Origin: an uncultured bacterium
GTDB lineage: Bacteria; Patescibacteriota; Minisyncoccia; Moranbacterales; GWC2-37-73
Assembly: GCA_903824515.1 (NCBI GenBank)
Contig: CAIJXA010000008.1
Coordinates: forward strand, 1-15,271
Direction: 5' to 3'
DNA length: 15,271 nucleotides
Within the stretch, counting starts at the first letter, position 1. Each line of letters opens with the position of its first letter. Below the pieces are notes generated by a model. It saw only the letters and a program-made list of their open reading frames with translations, ran no database searches and was not told the origin of the DNA. Below are positions 1-6,848 of this stretch, one piece after another. The translations under genes and the position numbers were made by a program.

Positions 1-1
1 G

Positions 2-1003
2 AAAAAAATTCAGGATGCGCTTAATGCATCATTGGCTTCGGAGTATGGGTCTGATTATTATTTGGAATTCGACAATCCAGTTCCTGATGATAGGGCTGAA
101 ATTGTCAGTGAATATGCGCAAGGTTGGAACAAGTGGCTCACCACTAACGACATCAGAAGAGAGGAAGGGTTGCCTGATTTGGATGGTGGAGATGAGATGA
201 GGGCTTCAGTCAGTCCAGTGCCACAACAGCTGAATGTTAAAAAAAAACTTCAAAATCAGGATGCACGGATTGTAGGCGGAGAGAAAGCATGGGAGGCAAT
301 GATAAAAATTCAGTCACCCTTTGAAGAAAAATATAAAAATGAAGTCCGCAAATATTTTCACGGATTAAGAGAGCGAACATTAAAAAAAATAAGTGAGAAA
401 TCATTTCAAAAAAAGGGAGTTGTCGAAGCAGACAAGGAAGTCGGAATGATAGTTGATTTACTTACTCCACTGCAGAGAGAGCTTTTGGAAAAATCAGGAA
501 AGCTTGCATTGCTAAGACTTGGGTTGGAAAATAATTTTGATTTAACTTCTGATATCAGTAATGACTTGGATCAATATGATACGAAGTTGGCCGAAAGCAT
601 AGCAAAAACTACCGATGAGGAATTAAACAAAATTATAAGTGAGGCAGGAGATGCGGGACTTGGCATGAATGCAATAACTGAAAAGGTAAATGAATATTTT
701 AATTTTGCAGACGAGGTCAGGGCTGAAAGGATAGCAAGAACAGAAACAATCAGAACAAGTAATGCAGGAATGGTGAGTGCATGGAATCAATCAGGCATCG
801 TTTCGGGCAAGGAATGGTACACAGCGCAGGATGAAAGAACATGCGATGAATGTGCTGAAATGGATGGTCAAACTACCGAATTAAACGAAGCATATTTTTA
901 TGAAGGTGATGAATTTATGGGAATGGCAATTGACTTTAGGGATATTGGTGAGCCACCGCTTCATGCAAATTGCAGATGTGTGTTACTTCCAGTTCTACAA
1001 TAA
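2..1003 (+). CDS. Portal protein C-terminus fused to Mu F/SPP1 gp7-like head morphogenesis domain (5' partial)
   Basis: The reading frame is open from the first bases, so the gene starts before the window; 333 residues are visible. The first ~75 look like the end of an HK97-type portal, with a WLTTNDIRREEGLP stretch followed by GGDEM, typical of the last portal helix and tail. After a polar linker, the remaining ~250 residues match the SPP1 gp7/Mu F minor head protein family: a helical body, ARTETIRTSN near the conserved ARTE element, then CDEC and a terminal HANCRC. These Cys and His residues may bind metal. The portal forms the dodecameric DNA gate, and Mu F-type proteins are minor capsid components in head assembly. 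The fused layout occurs in some phages. The TTG at 32 is not a real start. No toxin domain follows the Mu F part. The family assignment is confident; the upstream portal body is unseen. Confidence 0.88.
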   Translation, partial: KKIQDALNASLASEYGSDYYLEFDNPVPDDRAEIVSEYAQGWNKWLTTNDIRREEGLPDLDGGDEMRASVSPVPQQLNVKKKLQNQDARIVGGEKAWEAMIKIQSPFEEKYKNEVRKYFHGLRERTLKKISEKSFQKKGVVEADKEVGMIVDLLTPLQRELLEKSGKLALLRLGLENNFDLTSDISNDLDQYDTKLAESIAKTTDEELNKIISEAGDAGLGMNAITEKVNEYFNFADEVRAERIARTETIRTSNAGMVSAWNQSGIVSGKEWYTAQDERTCDECAEMDGQTTELNEAYFYEGDEFMGMAIDFRDIGEPPLHANCRCVLLPVLQ

Positions 1004-1025
1004 ATAAAATAATTTTTTTAAAACT

Positions 1026-1904
1026 ATGCTAAAAAAATTCAGCGAAAAAATAAAAAGCGAAGTGATGAAGGCTCTTGAAGAAAGAAAAGAGTTTTTAGCT
1101 AACATCAAGGAGGCTGGTGATTCGGGTAAATTTGAGGTTGTTGCTTCAAGTGAAAGCGTGGATCGGCAGGGTGAGATTGTGGTTCAAGATGGCATTGATA
1201 TCAATAACTACATGAAAAATCCAGTTATTCTATTTGGCCATGATTATTGGTCTTTGCCAATAGGCAAGGCGACTGAAATCGTGCGACAGGCTGGTAAAAC
1301 TGTGGTCAGGGGCGTGTTTGCCAGTGCCGAGGCTAATCCATTGGCACAGCAGGTCAGGAAACTGTACGAGGAGGGCATTTTGAAGGCTGTTTCGATCGGA
1401 TTTATGCCCTTGGAATATAACGGCAATCAGATCACAAAAAGTGAATTATTGGAGTTATCTTTTGTGCCAGTTCCGGCAAATCCTGAGGCACTTTCAGTTT
1501 TGAGCTTGGTAAAAGAGCGAGGACTTGAAAAAGAATATGCGTTTGTGTTGAAGTCTATGCAAAAATCGGGAATCAAATTGAGCGAACCGCTGGAAGAGTT
1601 TATTTCAGAAGAAAACAAGGAGGAGGCTATTGAAAAACACATGCTGGCAATCAAGGAAAGTCAGAACAAGCTGAAAGAGGCGATGAGGGAAGGATTTAAA
1701 TTAATGGCGAATGAGATTAAGAGTATACAGGAAAATCTAACTGAGAAGTTGGTCGAGCTTCAAGGATTAGTCGTCAAAGATGACCAAGTTGACGATATAA
1801 AATCTGCGAGAATAACTGAGGTCTTGGATGATGTTCAGAAAAAAACGCAGTTGATTGATACGATCGTGAATCAAGTCAATCAGAAATTAAAAAGTGTTAA
1901 ATAA
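1026..1904 (+). CDS. HK97-type prohead protease (peptidase S78/U35 family) with long coiled C-terminal extension
   Basis: This 292-residue protein should cleave the capsid scaffold domain and itself during prohead maturation. The core (about residues 35-160) shows the family landmarks: SVDRQGEIV, a catalytic His in FGHDY (His72), the nucleophile in KAVSIGF (Ser123), and a conserved Glu in LLELSFVPVPANPEA (Glu143). Residues ~185-292 are charged and helical, without the protease fold, and read as a coiled-coil extension. Such extensions can serve as scaffold or tether the protease to capsid subunits, which is inference here. The ATG at 1026 follows an A/T-only 22-base gap with no Shine-Dalgarno sequence. 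The gene sits directly between portal and capsid genes, the canonical HK97 order. Confidence 0.93.
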   Translation: MLKKFSEKIKSEVMKALEERKEFLANIKEAGDSGKFEVVASSESVDRQGEIVVQDGIDINNYMKNPVILFGHDYWSLPIGKATEIVRQAGKTVVRGVFASAEANPLAQQVRKLYEEGILKAVSIGFMPLEYNGNQITKSELLELSFVPVPANPEALSVLSLVKERGLEKEYAFVLKSMQKSGIKLSEPLEEFISEENKEEAIEKHMLAIKESQNKLKEAMREGFKLMANEIKSIQENLTEKLVELQGLVVKDDQVDDIKSARITEVLDDVQKKTQLIDTIVNQVNQKLKSVK

Positions 1905-1912
1905 AAAAATAT

Positions 1913-3079
1913 ATGTTGGAAGTAAAAGATTTAGAACAAGTGGGCGAGGTTTTTGCTCAAGCACTTGAAAAGACTATGCCCGCAATCTTGGAAAAGACAG
2001 GCGAGGCAATCGAGAAAAAATTTGAAGAGAAGGGCTATAACAAAATTGAAAAAAAGATTTTCGGTTTTGCCAAAGAAGTTGAGGGTCTTGAAGGTAAAGA
2101 AAAAGTCGCACGCTTTATGAAGGCTGTTTTTAATCGAGACAAGGAAACGGCTAGAGCGATCAGTGGCAAATCAATGACTGAGGGTACTGATAGCCAAGGT
2201 GGATATTTGGTGCCTGAAGAATTTAGAGCTGAAGTTGTGAGACTTGCTGAGTCTTTCGGAATTGTGCGCAATCAGTGCCGTGTTATTCCAATGAAAAGAG
2301 ACACACTTAATCTTCCAAAAATAACTACTTCAGTTTCAGTCTATTGGCCTGGGGAAACTAATGCTGGAACAGTAAGTGCGCCAGTATTAGGGCAGGTTCA
2401 ACTGCTTGCTAAAACTCTTGTCGGTTTGACTCCGATTTCAAATGAGTTATTGGAGGATGCTGATGTCGACACAGTGAGCTTGCTTGCAGAACTTTTTGCA
2501 GAGGCAATTGCTGGAGAGGAAGACAATCAAGGTCTTGTTGGTAACGGATCACCTTTCACCGGCGTTCTTGGCGACTCGGATATCAACATTGTGACGATGG
2601 AGTCAGGAAAGACTGATTTTACTGATATCACTGTTGATTATTTGAGAGATGTGATTTCGAAAATCAAACCATTGGCGCTTAGTGGTGCTGGGTTCTATAT
2701 GCATCGCAGTGTTTGGAATATTGTGCAAAAACTGACAGAAAACGGACAACACATTTCAACTTTCCAAAACCCGATCATTACTGGGGATGCTTCAAAAGGC
2801 ACAGGGATTGTGGGTTATGTTTGGGGATATCCAGTGTATCTTCCTGAAAAAATGGACAGCGTATCAGGTGCTGGCAAGAAGTTTGTTTTGTTTGGAAATC
2901 TGCAGTTTGCTTATTTGGGCGACAGAAAGCAAATGACGATGGCCGTTTCAGAAGAGGCAACAATTGGAACTACCAATTTATTTGAAAGCAACATGTCAGC
3001 GGTGAGAATCACTGAGCGTATTGGTTTCAAAGTTGCGCTAGGGCAGGCATTCGCATGCCTCAAAACTGCAGCCGCCTAA
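1913..3079 (+). CDS. Major capsid protein, HK97 gp5 family
   Basis: This 388-residue protein should form the icosahedral shell. Residues 1-~85 are charged and helical, resembling the HK97 delta (scaffold) domain. A low-complexity junction, SGKSMTEGTDSQGGYLVP (residues 84-101), leads into the mature fold, and the protease encoded just upstream probably cuts near it. From residue ~97 the family pattern follows: GGYLVPEEF, an N-arm, TLVGLTPISNELLEDA in the spine helix region, NQGLVGNGSPFTGVL, the A-domain, and a C-terminal ITERIGFKVALGQAFACL typical of this family. Crosslinking residues cannot be assigned by eye. The start lies 8 A/T-rich bases after the protease stop, with no ribosome binding site. 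Confidence 0.95.
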   Translation: MLEVKDLEQVGEVFAQALEKTMPAILEKTGEAIEKKFEEKGYNKIEKKIFGFAKEVEGLEGKEKVARFMKAVFNRDKETARAISGKSMTEGTDSQGGYLVPEEFRAEVVRLAESFGIVRNQCRVIPMKRDTLNLPKITTSVSVYWPGETNAGTVSAPVLGQVQLLAKTLVGLTPISNELLEDADVDTVSLLAELFAEAIAGEEDNQGLVGNGSPFTGVLGDSDINIVTMESGKTDFTDITVDYLRDVISKIKPLALSGAGFYMHRSVWNIVQKLTENGQHISTFQNPIITGDASKGTGIVGYVWGYPVYLPEKMDSVSGAGKKFVLFGNLQFAYLGDRKQMTMAVSEEATIGTTNLFESNMSAVRITERIGFKVALGQAFACLKTAAA

Positions 3080-3089
3080 GCATCAGCGG

Positions 3090-3105
3090 AATTAATCAAT
3101 TAATT
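3090..3105. repeat. A/T-only short palindrome between capsid gene and the next gene
   Basis: AATTAAT and ATTAATT form perfect 7-bp arms around a CA spacer in the 34-base gap after the capsid stop. The arms contain no G or C and the loop is only 2 bases, so RNA hairpin formation would be weak. It may simply reflect the A/T-rich gap. Confidence 0.3.
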
Positions 3106-3113
3106 GCAAAGTT

Positions 3114-3299
3114 ATGCCGAAGTATAAAGTCAAAGTAAACATTTCGGTTGGCTATAAGGATTTTTCTGCTGGCGAAGAATACGATTTGACGAAAGAAGAA
3201 GTCAAAGCGATCGGCGATGAATATCTTGAGCCAATTGAAGAAAAAAAGACCAAAAAAGAAAAGGAAAAAGAAAGCGAAAGCGAAAGCGAAAGCGAATAG
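3114..3299 (+). CDS. Small post-capsid protein with acidic Glu-Ser repeat tail
   Basis: This 61-residue protein of unknown function lies between the capsid and connector genes, a position where many HK97-like phages carry a short poorly characterised head gene. Residues 1-~42 look like a compact beta-rich domain (YKVKVNISVGYKDFSAGEEYDLTKEEVKAIG). The rest is a Lys/Glu-rich tail ending in alternating Glu-Ser, encoded by a perfect GAAAGC tandem repeat. It is the only gene here ending in TAG. The start has no Shine-Dalgarno sequence. A head accessory or decoration role is possible but not shown. Confidence 0.7.
   Translation: MPKYKVKVNISVGYKDFSAGEEYDLTKEEVKAIGDEYLEPIEEKKTKKEKEKESESESESE
3270..3296 (+). 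repeat. GAAAGC hexanucleotide tandem repeat (4.5 copies)
   Basis: GAAAGC is repeated four times without error, followed by GAA, just before the TAG stop. In frame it encodes Glu-Ser repeats. In the +1 frame the same bases read Lys-Ala and stay open into the connector frame. As a short perfect tandem it could gain or lose units, changing tail length by two residues per unit. Confidence 0.8.
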
Positions 3300-3309
3300 G
3301 TGTTTTAAA

Positions 3310-3343
3310 CTGCCCGATAGTGAGTTGCATTACTATCGGGCAG
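3310..3343 (+). other. Strong intergenic RNA hairpin, 12-bp perfect stem
   Basis: CTGCCCGATAGT (3310-3321) and its exact complement ACTATCGGGCAG (3332-3343) flank a 10-base loop. The hairpin lies just after the small post-capsid gene and 17 bases before the connector ATG. No continuous U-tract follows (the next bases are AAATAAGAAATTTATTT), so it is not a standard intrinsic terminator. It may attenuate transcription, be an RNase III cleavage site, or protect the 3' end of the capsid mRNA; the last two would help make capsid protein in excess of connector. The structure is seen directly; the role is inference. Confidence 0.75.
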
Positions 3344-3360
3344 AAATAAGAAATTTATTT

Positions 3361-3942
3361 ATGCTGACTGAAAAATCAAAAGTTAAAAATTATTTGGGAA
3401 TTTCTGACGAGTCGCACGATAGTCTGTTTGACGATTTGTGTGCCGGAATCAGTCAATTCATTGTCACATATTGCGACAGGGATATTTTAACTATTCCTGC
3501 GCCGACTGAGCCTGATGCAGAGCAAGTATTTTATGAGGAATATTTTGATAGCAATGCTGATGAAGAGTTAATGCTGAGGAATTATCCAGTCAAAACATTG
3601 CTCAAGGTTGAATACAATTCTCGGACTCAGGCTGATCCTTTGTGGGTAGAGCTTGAGCCTAGCAGATATGTGGTTTATCGGCAGGGAGGCATCGTTTATC
3701 TTTATGGAAAATTCCCAACTGGACTGCGCCAAAGCATCAGAGTCACATATAACGGCGGTTATGATGAAGCCCCTGCTGATATAGCAATGGTTGCCACAGA
3801 GTTGGTTGCAAAAGTTTTTGAGAAAAGAAAGGCGCAGGGTAAATCAGTGGAACTTTTGAGTGGCGCAAGAATTGATTGGATCAATGAATTAACAAAAGAG
3901 CAAAAATTAATTTTGGACAATTATGCCCACTTTCCCTTATGA
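3361..3942 (+). CDS. Head-tail connector, HK97 gp6-like (adaptor)
   Basis: This 193-residue protein resembles gp6-type connectors, which form a ring under the portal. Typical elements are the N-terminal TEKSKVKNYLGISDESHDSLF helices, the central NYPVKTLLKVEYN and YVVYRQGGIVYLYGKFP strands, and RQSIRVTYNGGYDEAPADIAMVATELVAKVF. The frame stays open upstream to an ATG at 3217, but that extension is a Lys/Ala-rich shadow of the repeat tail of the preceding gene and would put the 3310-3343 hairpin inside the coding region. The ATG at 3361 fits the family's N-terminus. The gene ends in TGA, overlapping the next start (ATGA), which implies translational coupling. It is the only TGA stop in the window. 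Confidence 0.82.
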   Translation: MLTEKSKVKNYLGISDESHDSLFDDLCAGISQFIVTYCDRDILTIPAPTEPDAEQVFYEEYFDSNADEELMLRNYPVKTLLKVEYNSRTQADPLWVELEPSRYVVYRQGGIVYLYGKFPTGLRQSIRVTYNGGYDEAPADIAMVATELVAKVFEKRKAQGKSVELLSGARIDWINELTKEQKLILDNYAHFPL

Positions 3943-4244
3943 GAAGTTTTGCAACAGTCGAATATTCAACAAAAAGATTAACGCAGGACGGCAATAAGTC
4001 TGATTATGTTGCTACAAGTGTTGCTGGGCAGGGTCATTTGAGACAGCTTGATGATCGCACTTCGAGCCTGAATAGCATTCAATATGGCGAAGGCTGGAAA
4101 CTAACTATTGAGTTTGAAAAAGATGTTGTGACAACAGATCGAATTGTAATTGGTGCAGATGAGTTTGAGGTGAGAGGAATCAAACAGGAGAATATGGGTT
4201 CATTATCATTTAAGGAATTGTTGCTGATTAAAAATAAGACATAA
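3939..4244 (+). CDS. Head-tail stopper / head closure protein
   Basis: This 101-residue beta-rich protein follows the connector with a 4-base ATGA overlap and precedes the gp10-like gene with a 1-base overlap. Size, order and the pattern ending in VTTDRIVIGADEFEVRGIKQ fit the head-tail joining (stopper) family, which closes the connector channel after DNA packaging. No catalytic residues are expected. The identification rests mainly on position and length, with modest motif support. Confidence 0.65.
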   Translation: MRSFATVEYSTKRLTQDGNKSDYVATSVAGQGHLRQLDDRTSSLNSIQYGEGWKLTIEFEKDVVTTDRIVIGADEFEVRGIKQENMGSLSFKELLLIKNKT

Positions 4245-4693
4245 TGTGGCAGATTCAGATTAAAAATTTAGACAAGATCAGAAATCTAATCATGGAATAT
4301 CCAAGGCAGAGCGTCTTGAATTTCAATGAGGCGATCGCAAAGACCCTTATTGCTGTTGAGCGATATGCAATTATGGGCGCCCCAGTTGATACTGGTCGAT
4401 TGCGGTCAAGTTGGCGCTTATCAGTTCAGCTTATGAGGGGAGAGTTGTCCAATACTACGAATTATGCCATTTTCGTGGCCAAAGGCACAAAACCTCATTG
4501 GCCACCAATGAAAGCCATTGAAAAGTGGGCAAACAGAAAAGGGATAGCACCATTTTTAGTGGCTAGGGCTATTGCAAGAAAAGGTACAAAGGCAAATCCA
4601 TTTTTTGATAATGCGGTGTTTGCTGGGCAGATAATAGCTGATGATGAGTTTCAAAAAGCACTCGATAAAACAATAAAAGAATTGATCAAATAA
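4244..4693 (+). CDS. Tail completion protein, HK97 gp10 family
   Basis: This 149-residue protein carries the hallmark gp10 motif APVDTGRLRSSW (residues 46-57), followed by a beta strand and TNYAIFVAKGTKPHWPP, with NPFFDNAV near the C-terminus. All are regular features of the HK97 gp10 / neck protein family. These proteins act at the head-tail interface or tail completion step. The start overlaps the preceding stop by one base (TAATG), so translation is probably coupled. A second start-stop junction downstream leaves one base before the terminator gene. Confidence 0.85.
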   Translation: MWQIQIKNLDKIRNLIMEYPRQSVLNFNEAIAKTLIAVERYAIMGAPVDTGRLRSSWRLSVQLMRGELSNTTNYAIFVAKGTKPHWPPMKAIEKWANRKGIAPFLVARAIARKGTKANPFFDNAVFAGQIIADDEFQKALDKTIKELIK

Positions 4694-4694
4694 T

Positions 4695-5126
4695 ATGGGG
4701 CTAGTTGATATAAGAAGCAAAATAAAAACGAAACTGGAATCAAGGCAAGGTGATGGTGAGCCTTTGGTTGATGTGTTTGATTCTCACAAAACTGGATTTA
4801 ATGGATATCCGTCAGCAACATTTGAGCCGAGCGAAGTGCAAAGCGATTACGAAACAAACACGCAGAATATGCGCAAGTACACATTCAGGATTGTGATTCA
4901 TCAGGAAATTGAAAAGGTAACAAGAAGCAGGGCGATTGATATTTTGTGCGATGCGCTGGATACACTAATGGATGATTTTGATAGAGATGATACTTTGGGC
5001 GGATCAGCGGATATGTGCAGGGCGATTCCATTGGCGTGGGGAATTTATGATGAAGGTGCTGGATTGGTAATGTATGCAGAGATGAAATTTGAGGCTGACA
5101 AAAGTATCGACTTAATAAGTAATTAA
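4695..5126 (+). CDS. Tail terminator protein (gp11 / lambda gpU-like)
   Basis: This 143-residue protein lies between the gp10-like and tail tube genes, where siphoviruses encode the tail terminator that caps the tube and joins it to the head. The sequence fits that fold: an N-terminal helix (DIRSKIKTKLESR), GYPSATFEPSEVQSDYETNTQNMRKYTFRIVI as the central strand region, then EKVTRSRAIDILCDALDTLMDDFD as a long helix, and a final beta strand. The start is one base after the previous stop. Assignment rests on order, size and overall pattern. Confidence 0.72.
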   Translation: MGLVDIRSKIKTKLESRQGDGEPLVDVFDSHKTGFNGYPSATFEPSEVQSDYETNTQNMRKYTFRIVIHQEIEKVTRSRAIDILCDALDTLMDDFDRDDTLGGSADMCRAIPLAWGIYDEGAGLVMYAEMKFEADKSIDLISN

Positions 5127-5141
5127 TTTTTAATCAACTAT

Positions 5142-5288
5142 ATGCAAAAGGAATCGAAAAATAAAATGATCGGGTCAAATGATTTGAAAAAAGATAAATA
5201 CTTTTATCCAGATCATGGGATAACAATTGAGGCAGATTCAAGAGAGGAGGCAGACAAAATACTTGAGGAGAAATTAAAAGAAAAATAA
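5142..5288 (+). CDS. Small hypothetical protein (48 aa) before the tail tube gene
   Basis: An ATG at 5142 opens a 48-residue frame ending in TAA at 5288. It exactly fills what would otherwise be a 180-base hole between two tightly packed genes. The product is charged: a Lys-rich start, KYFYPDHGITIEADSREEADK, then a Glu/Lys helix. The GITIEADSREEAD segment looks like a beta strand followed by a helix, so it is probably a real small protein. No function is recognised. Its leader (TTTTTAATCAACTAT) matches the A/T-rich style of its neighbours. Confidence 0.62.
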   Translation: MQKESKNKMIGSNDLKKDKYFYPDHGITIEADSREEADKILEEKLKEK

Positions 5289-5306
5289 TTATTAAATTAA
5301 AACAAT

Positions 5307-6275
5307 ATGTTTAGCGGAAGAAAATATCAAGTCGGAATTGGAAAGGAAACAGCAAGAGGCAGTGCTGTGACACCATCTTTCTGGTTGCCAAAATATGATG
5401 TCACCGTTGATGATAAAAAAACCTATGTGAATAGCGAGTCTTCATTCGGGACTATTCATGATACCGATGGCTCTAGGATTGTTAAGGAGTGGGCTGAAGG
5501 AGAAATTACGGGAAAGGTTCGGGACAAATCTTTCGGTTTGCTCTTATTGTCGGCGTTCGGTTCAGTCGCTTCAGTTCAGAAGGGTGGAGATGCAACAGTT
5601 TATGATCATACATTTTCTGTGGCCAATTCAAATGCTCATCAATCACTAACAATTGAAGCTAAAAATGATATTGAACAATTGAAGTATGCGCTGGCCGTGA
5701 TTAATAGCTTGAAGATAACGGCACAAGTCGGAAAATTTGTTGAATTTTCTGTTGGAATTAAAGCTAAAAAAGGCGTAGTTGGGACTAGTAGCCCAGTCTA
5801 TACTGCCGAGAATGAATTTATTGCTAAGCACGCAACATTAAAGCTGGCAACAAATCTTGCAGGTTTAGGATCAGCTTCAGTCATTAATATAAAAAGCATT
5901 GAGATGTCAATTAACAAAAATGTTGACGATCACGAAGCGCTTGGATCAACTGAACCTATTGATTATGCCAATAAGGATTTTGCTTGCGAAGGCGTGATTG
6001 AAGCCGTGCTTGAAAATACAGCTGATTTTAAAGATGCTTTTGAATCGGGAATATTGAAGGCGATGAGGGTCGATATTAAGGGTGACGCTGTAATTGGCAG
6101 TGCCTCAAATCCTGAATTGAAAATAGATTTTGCATCAGTTGCTTTGCAGGATTGGTCGAGAAAAGCTGGGAATAATGAAATAGTCACGCAGACAATCAAA
6201 TTCAAAGGTCACTATAGTTTGGCAGATACGAAAATGATTGAAGCTGTGCTTACTAATCTTCAAGTAAGTTATTAA
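5307..6275 (+). CDS. Major tail tube protein
   Basis: This 322-residue protein should polymerise into the tail tube. The start (SGRKYQVGIGKETARGSAVTPSFWLPK) matches tail tube proteins, whose N-terminus commonly reads as a self-reference to a 'GxGKETxxGTxxxPxxW' type motif. A beta-sandwich pattern follows, with GEITGKVRDKSFGLLLLSAFG, then IEMSINKNVDDHEALGSTEPIDYANKDF and FEGVIEAVLE-like strands. It is longer than the ~200-residue minimal tube subunits, leaving room for an extra surface domain that cannot be delimited by eye. It lies just before the chaperone pair, the conserved siphovirus order. Confidence 0.83.
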   Translation: MFSGRKYQVGIGKETARGSAVTPSFWLPKYDVTVDDKKTYVNSESSFGTIHDTDGSRIVKEWAEGEITGKVRDKSFGLLLLSAFGSVASVQKGGDATVYDHTFSVANSNAHQSLTIEAKNDIEQLKYALAVINSLKITAQVGKFVEFSVGIKAKKGVVGTSSPVYTAENEFIAKHATLKLATNLAGLGSASVINIKSIEMSINKNVDDHEALGSTEPIDYANKDFACEGVIEAVLENTADFKDAFESGILKAMRVDIKGDAVIGSASNPELKIDFASVALQDWSRKAGNNEIVTQTIKFKGHYSLADTKMIEAVLTNLQVSY

Positions 6276-6294
6276 TAAAATAATCTAAAAGAAA

Positions 6295-6702
6295 ATGAAT
6301 AGAGAAAACAGAGAATTGGTTACTTCCGTTGATAAGCATGTTGTTTTAATAAAATCATGGCTAACTGAAAAAGAAAATCGTCTTATTCAAAAGTTTTGGG
6401 CTAAGCAAACCAAGATCAGTGAAAATGCTGACTTTGGAAATTTGGAAGATAGTGATGTGAAAATAGACATCACAAGCAGTCCTGAATTAATACTCGATTA
6501 TTACGATATTCTCATCGAGGCTTATGTTTATTCTGTTGATGAATCAACTGAGGGAGTTCTTGAAAAAATACAAGATTTCAGAAAAGAGGAATATAAGGAG
6601 GTCACAGCATTTATTCAAAAGCTTCAGGAAGAAGAAAAAAAAACTACGCTGAAGACAGTGCCGATTATTGGCGAATCCTCAATTTCGGAAGATCAGAATT
6701 AA
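6295..6702 (+). CDS. Tail assembly chaperone, short (gpG-like) form
   Basis: This 135-residue acidic helical protein lies between tail tube and tape measure genes, the conserved site of tail assembly chaperones that coat the tape measure protein during tube assembly. It has no sequence motif visible by eye; the assignment relies on position, size and the frameshift signal near its 3' end. At codons 115-116 the zero-frame reads AAA AAA preceded by A. The normal stop lies 60 bases further. A longer -1 product is described separately. Confidence 0.8.
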   Translation: MNRENRELVTSVDKHVVLIKSWLTEKENRLIQKFWAKQTKISENADFGNLEDSDVKIDITSSPELILDYYDILIEAYVYSVDESTEGVLEKIQDFRKEEYKEVTAFIQKLQEEEKKTTLKTVPIIGESSISEDQN

Positions 6703-6848
6703 GCGAGAAGATGGACATTGCATTTTTTTGTAAGACAGCGGGTTGGACTTATGAGGAGTATATTGGCCAGCCCGTTTGGTTTATTGAAAGATTAAAAATG
6801 ATGCGAGAAGCTGACGGCGAATTTAATAATCTGAAAAATAAAAATTAA
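6295..6848 (+). CDS. Tail assembly chaperone, -1 frameshift (gpG-T-like) fusion form
   Basis: The -1 frame relative to the gpG-like gene is open from 6597 to its TAA at 6846-6848, with no stop in the overlap. Slippage on A AAA AAA would join the first 116 residues of the short form to 68 new residues starting NYAEDSADYW, for about 184 in total. The new part includes ELSEKMDIAFFCKTAGWTY and IGQPVWFIERLKMM, a coherent helical sequence like the T domain of lambda-type chaperones, which recruits tape measure and tube subunits. Its stop overlaps the tape measure start (TAATG). An internal ATG at 6711 could give a separate 45-residue protein instead, but the open overlap and heptamer make frameshifting more likely. 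Confidence 0.78.
6636..6642 (+). promoter_or_regulatory. Programmed -1 ribosomal frameshift slippery site A AAA AAA
   Basis: Nine As (6635-6643) followed by C contain the X XXY YYZ heptamer A AAA AAA in correct phase with the gpG-like frame (codons 6637-6639 and 6640-6642). A -1 slip allows full re-pairing of both tRNA-Lys. The spacing, 60 bases before the zero-frame stop and inside the gpG/T overlap, is classical. No strong stimulatory hairpin is obvious downstream; only a weak GCC/GGC pairing around 6660-6672 was noticed. Confidence 0.78.

Noticed and set aside
3217..3360. Longer start for the connector gene at ATG 3217
   Set aside because: The extension is a Lys/Ala-rich shadow of the Glu-Ser repeat tail in the preceding gene and spans the 12-bp hairpin; the family N-terminus begins at 3361.
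3939..3942. UGA as a sense codon (Gracilibacteria/Absconditabacteria code)
   Set aside because: TGA ends the connector gene in an ATGA overlap at the expected family length, and no gene needs UGA read-through.
6711..6848. Independent 45-residue gene instead of a frameshift extension
   Set aside because: The frame is open upstream through a correctly phased slippery heptamer, and the upstream residues continue the same helical domain; kept only as an alternative start.
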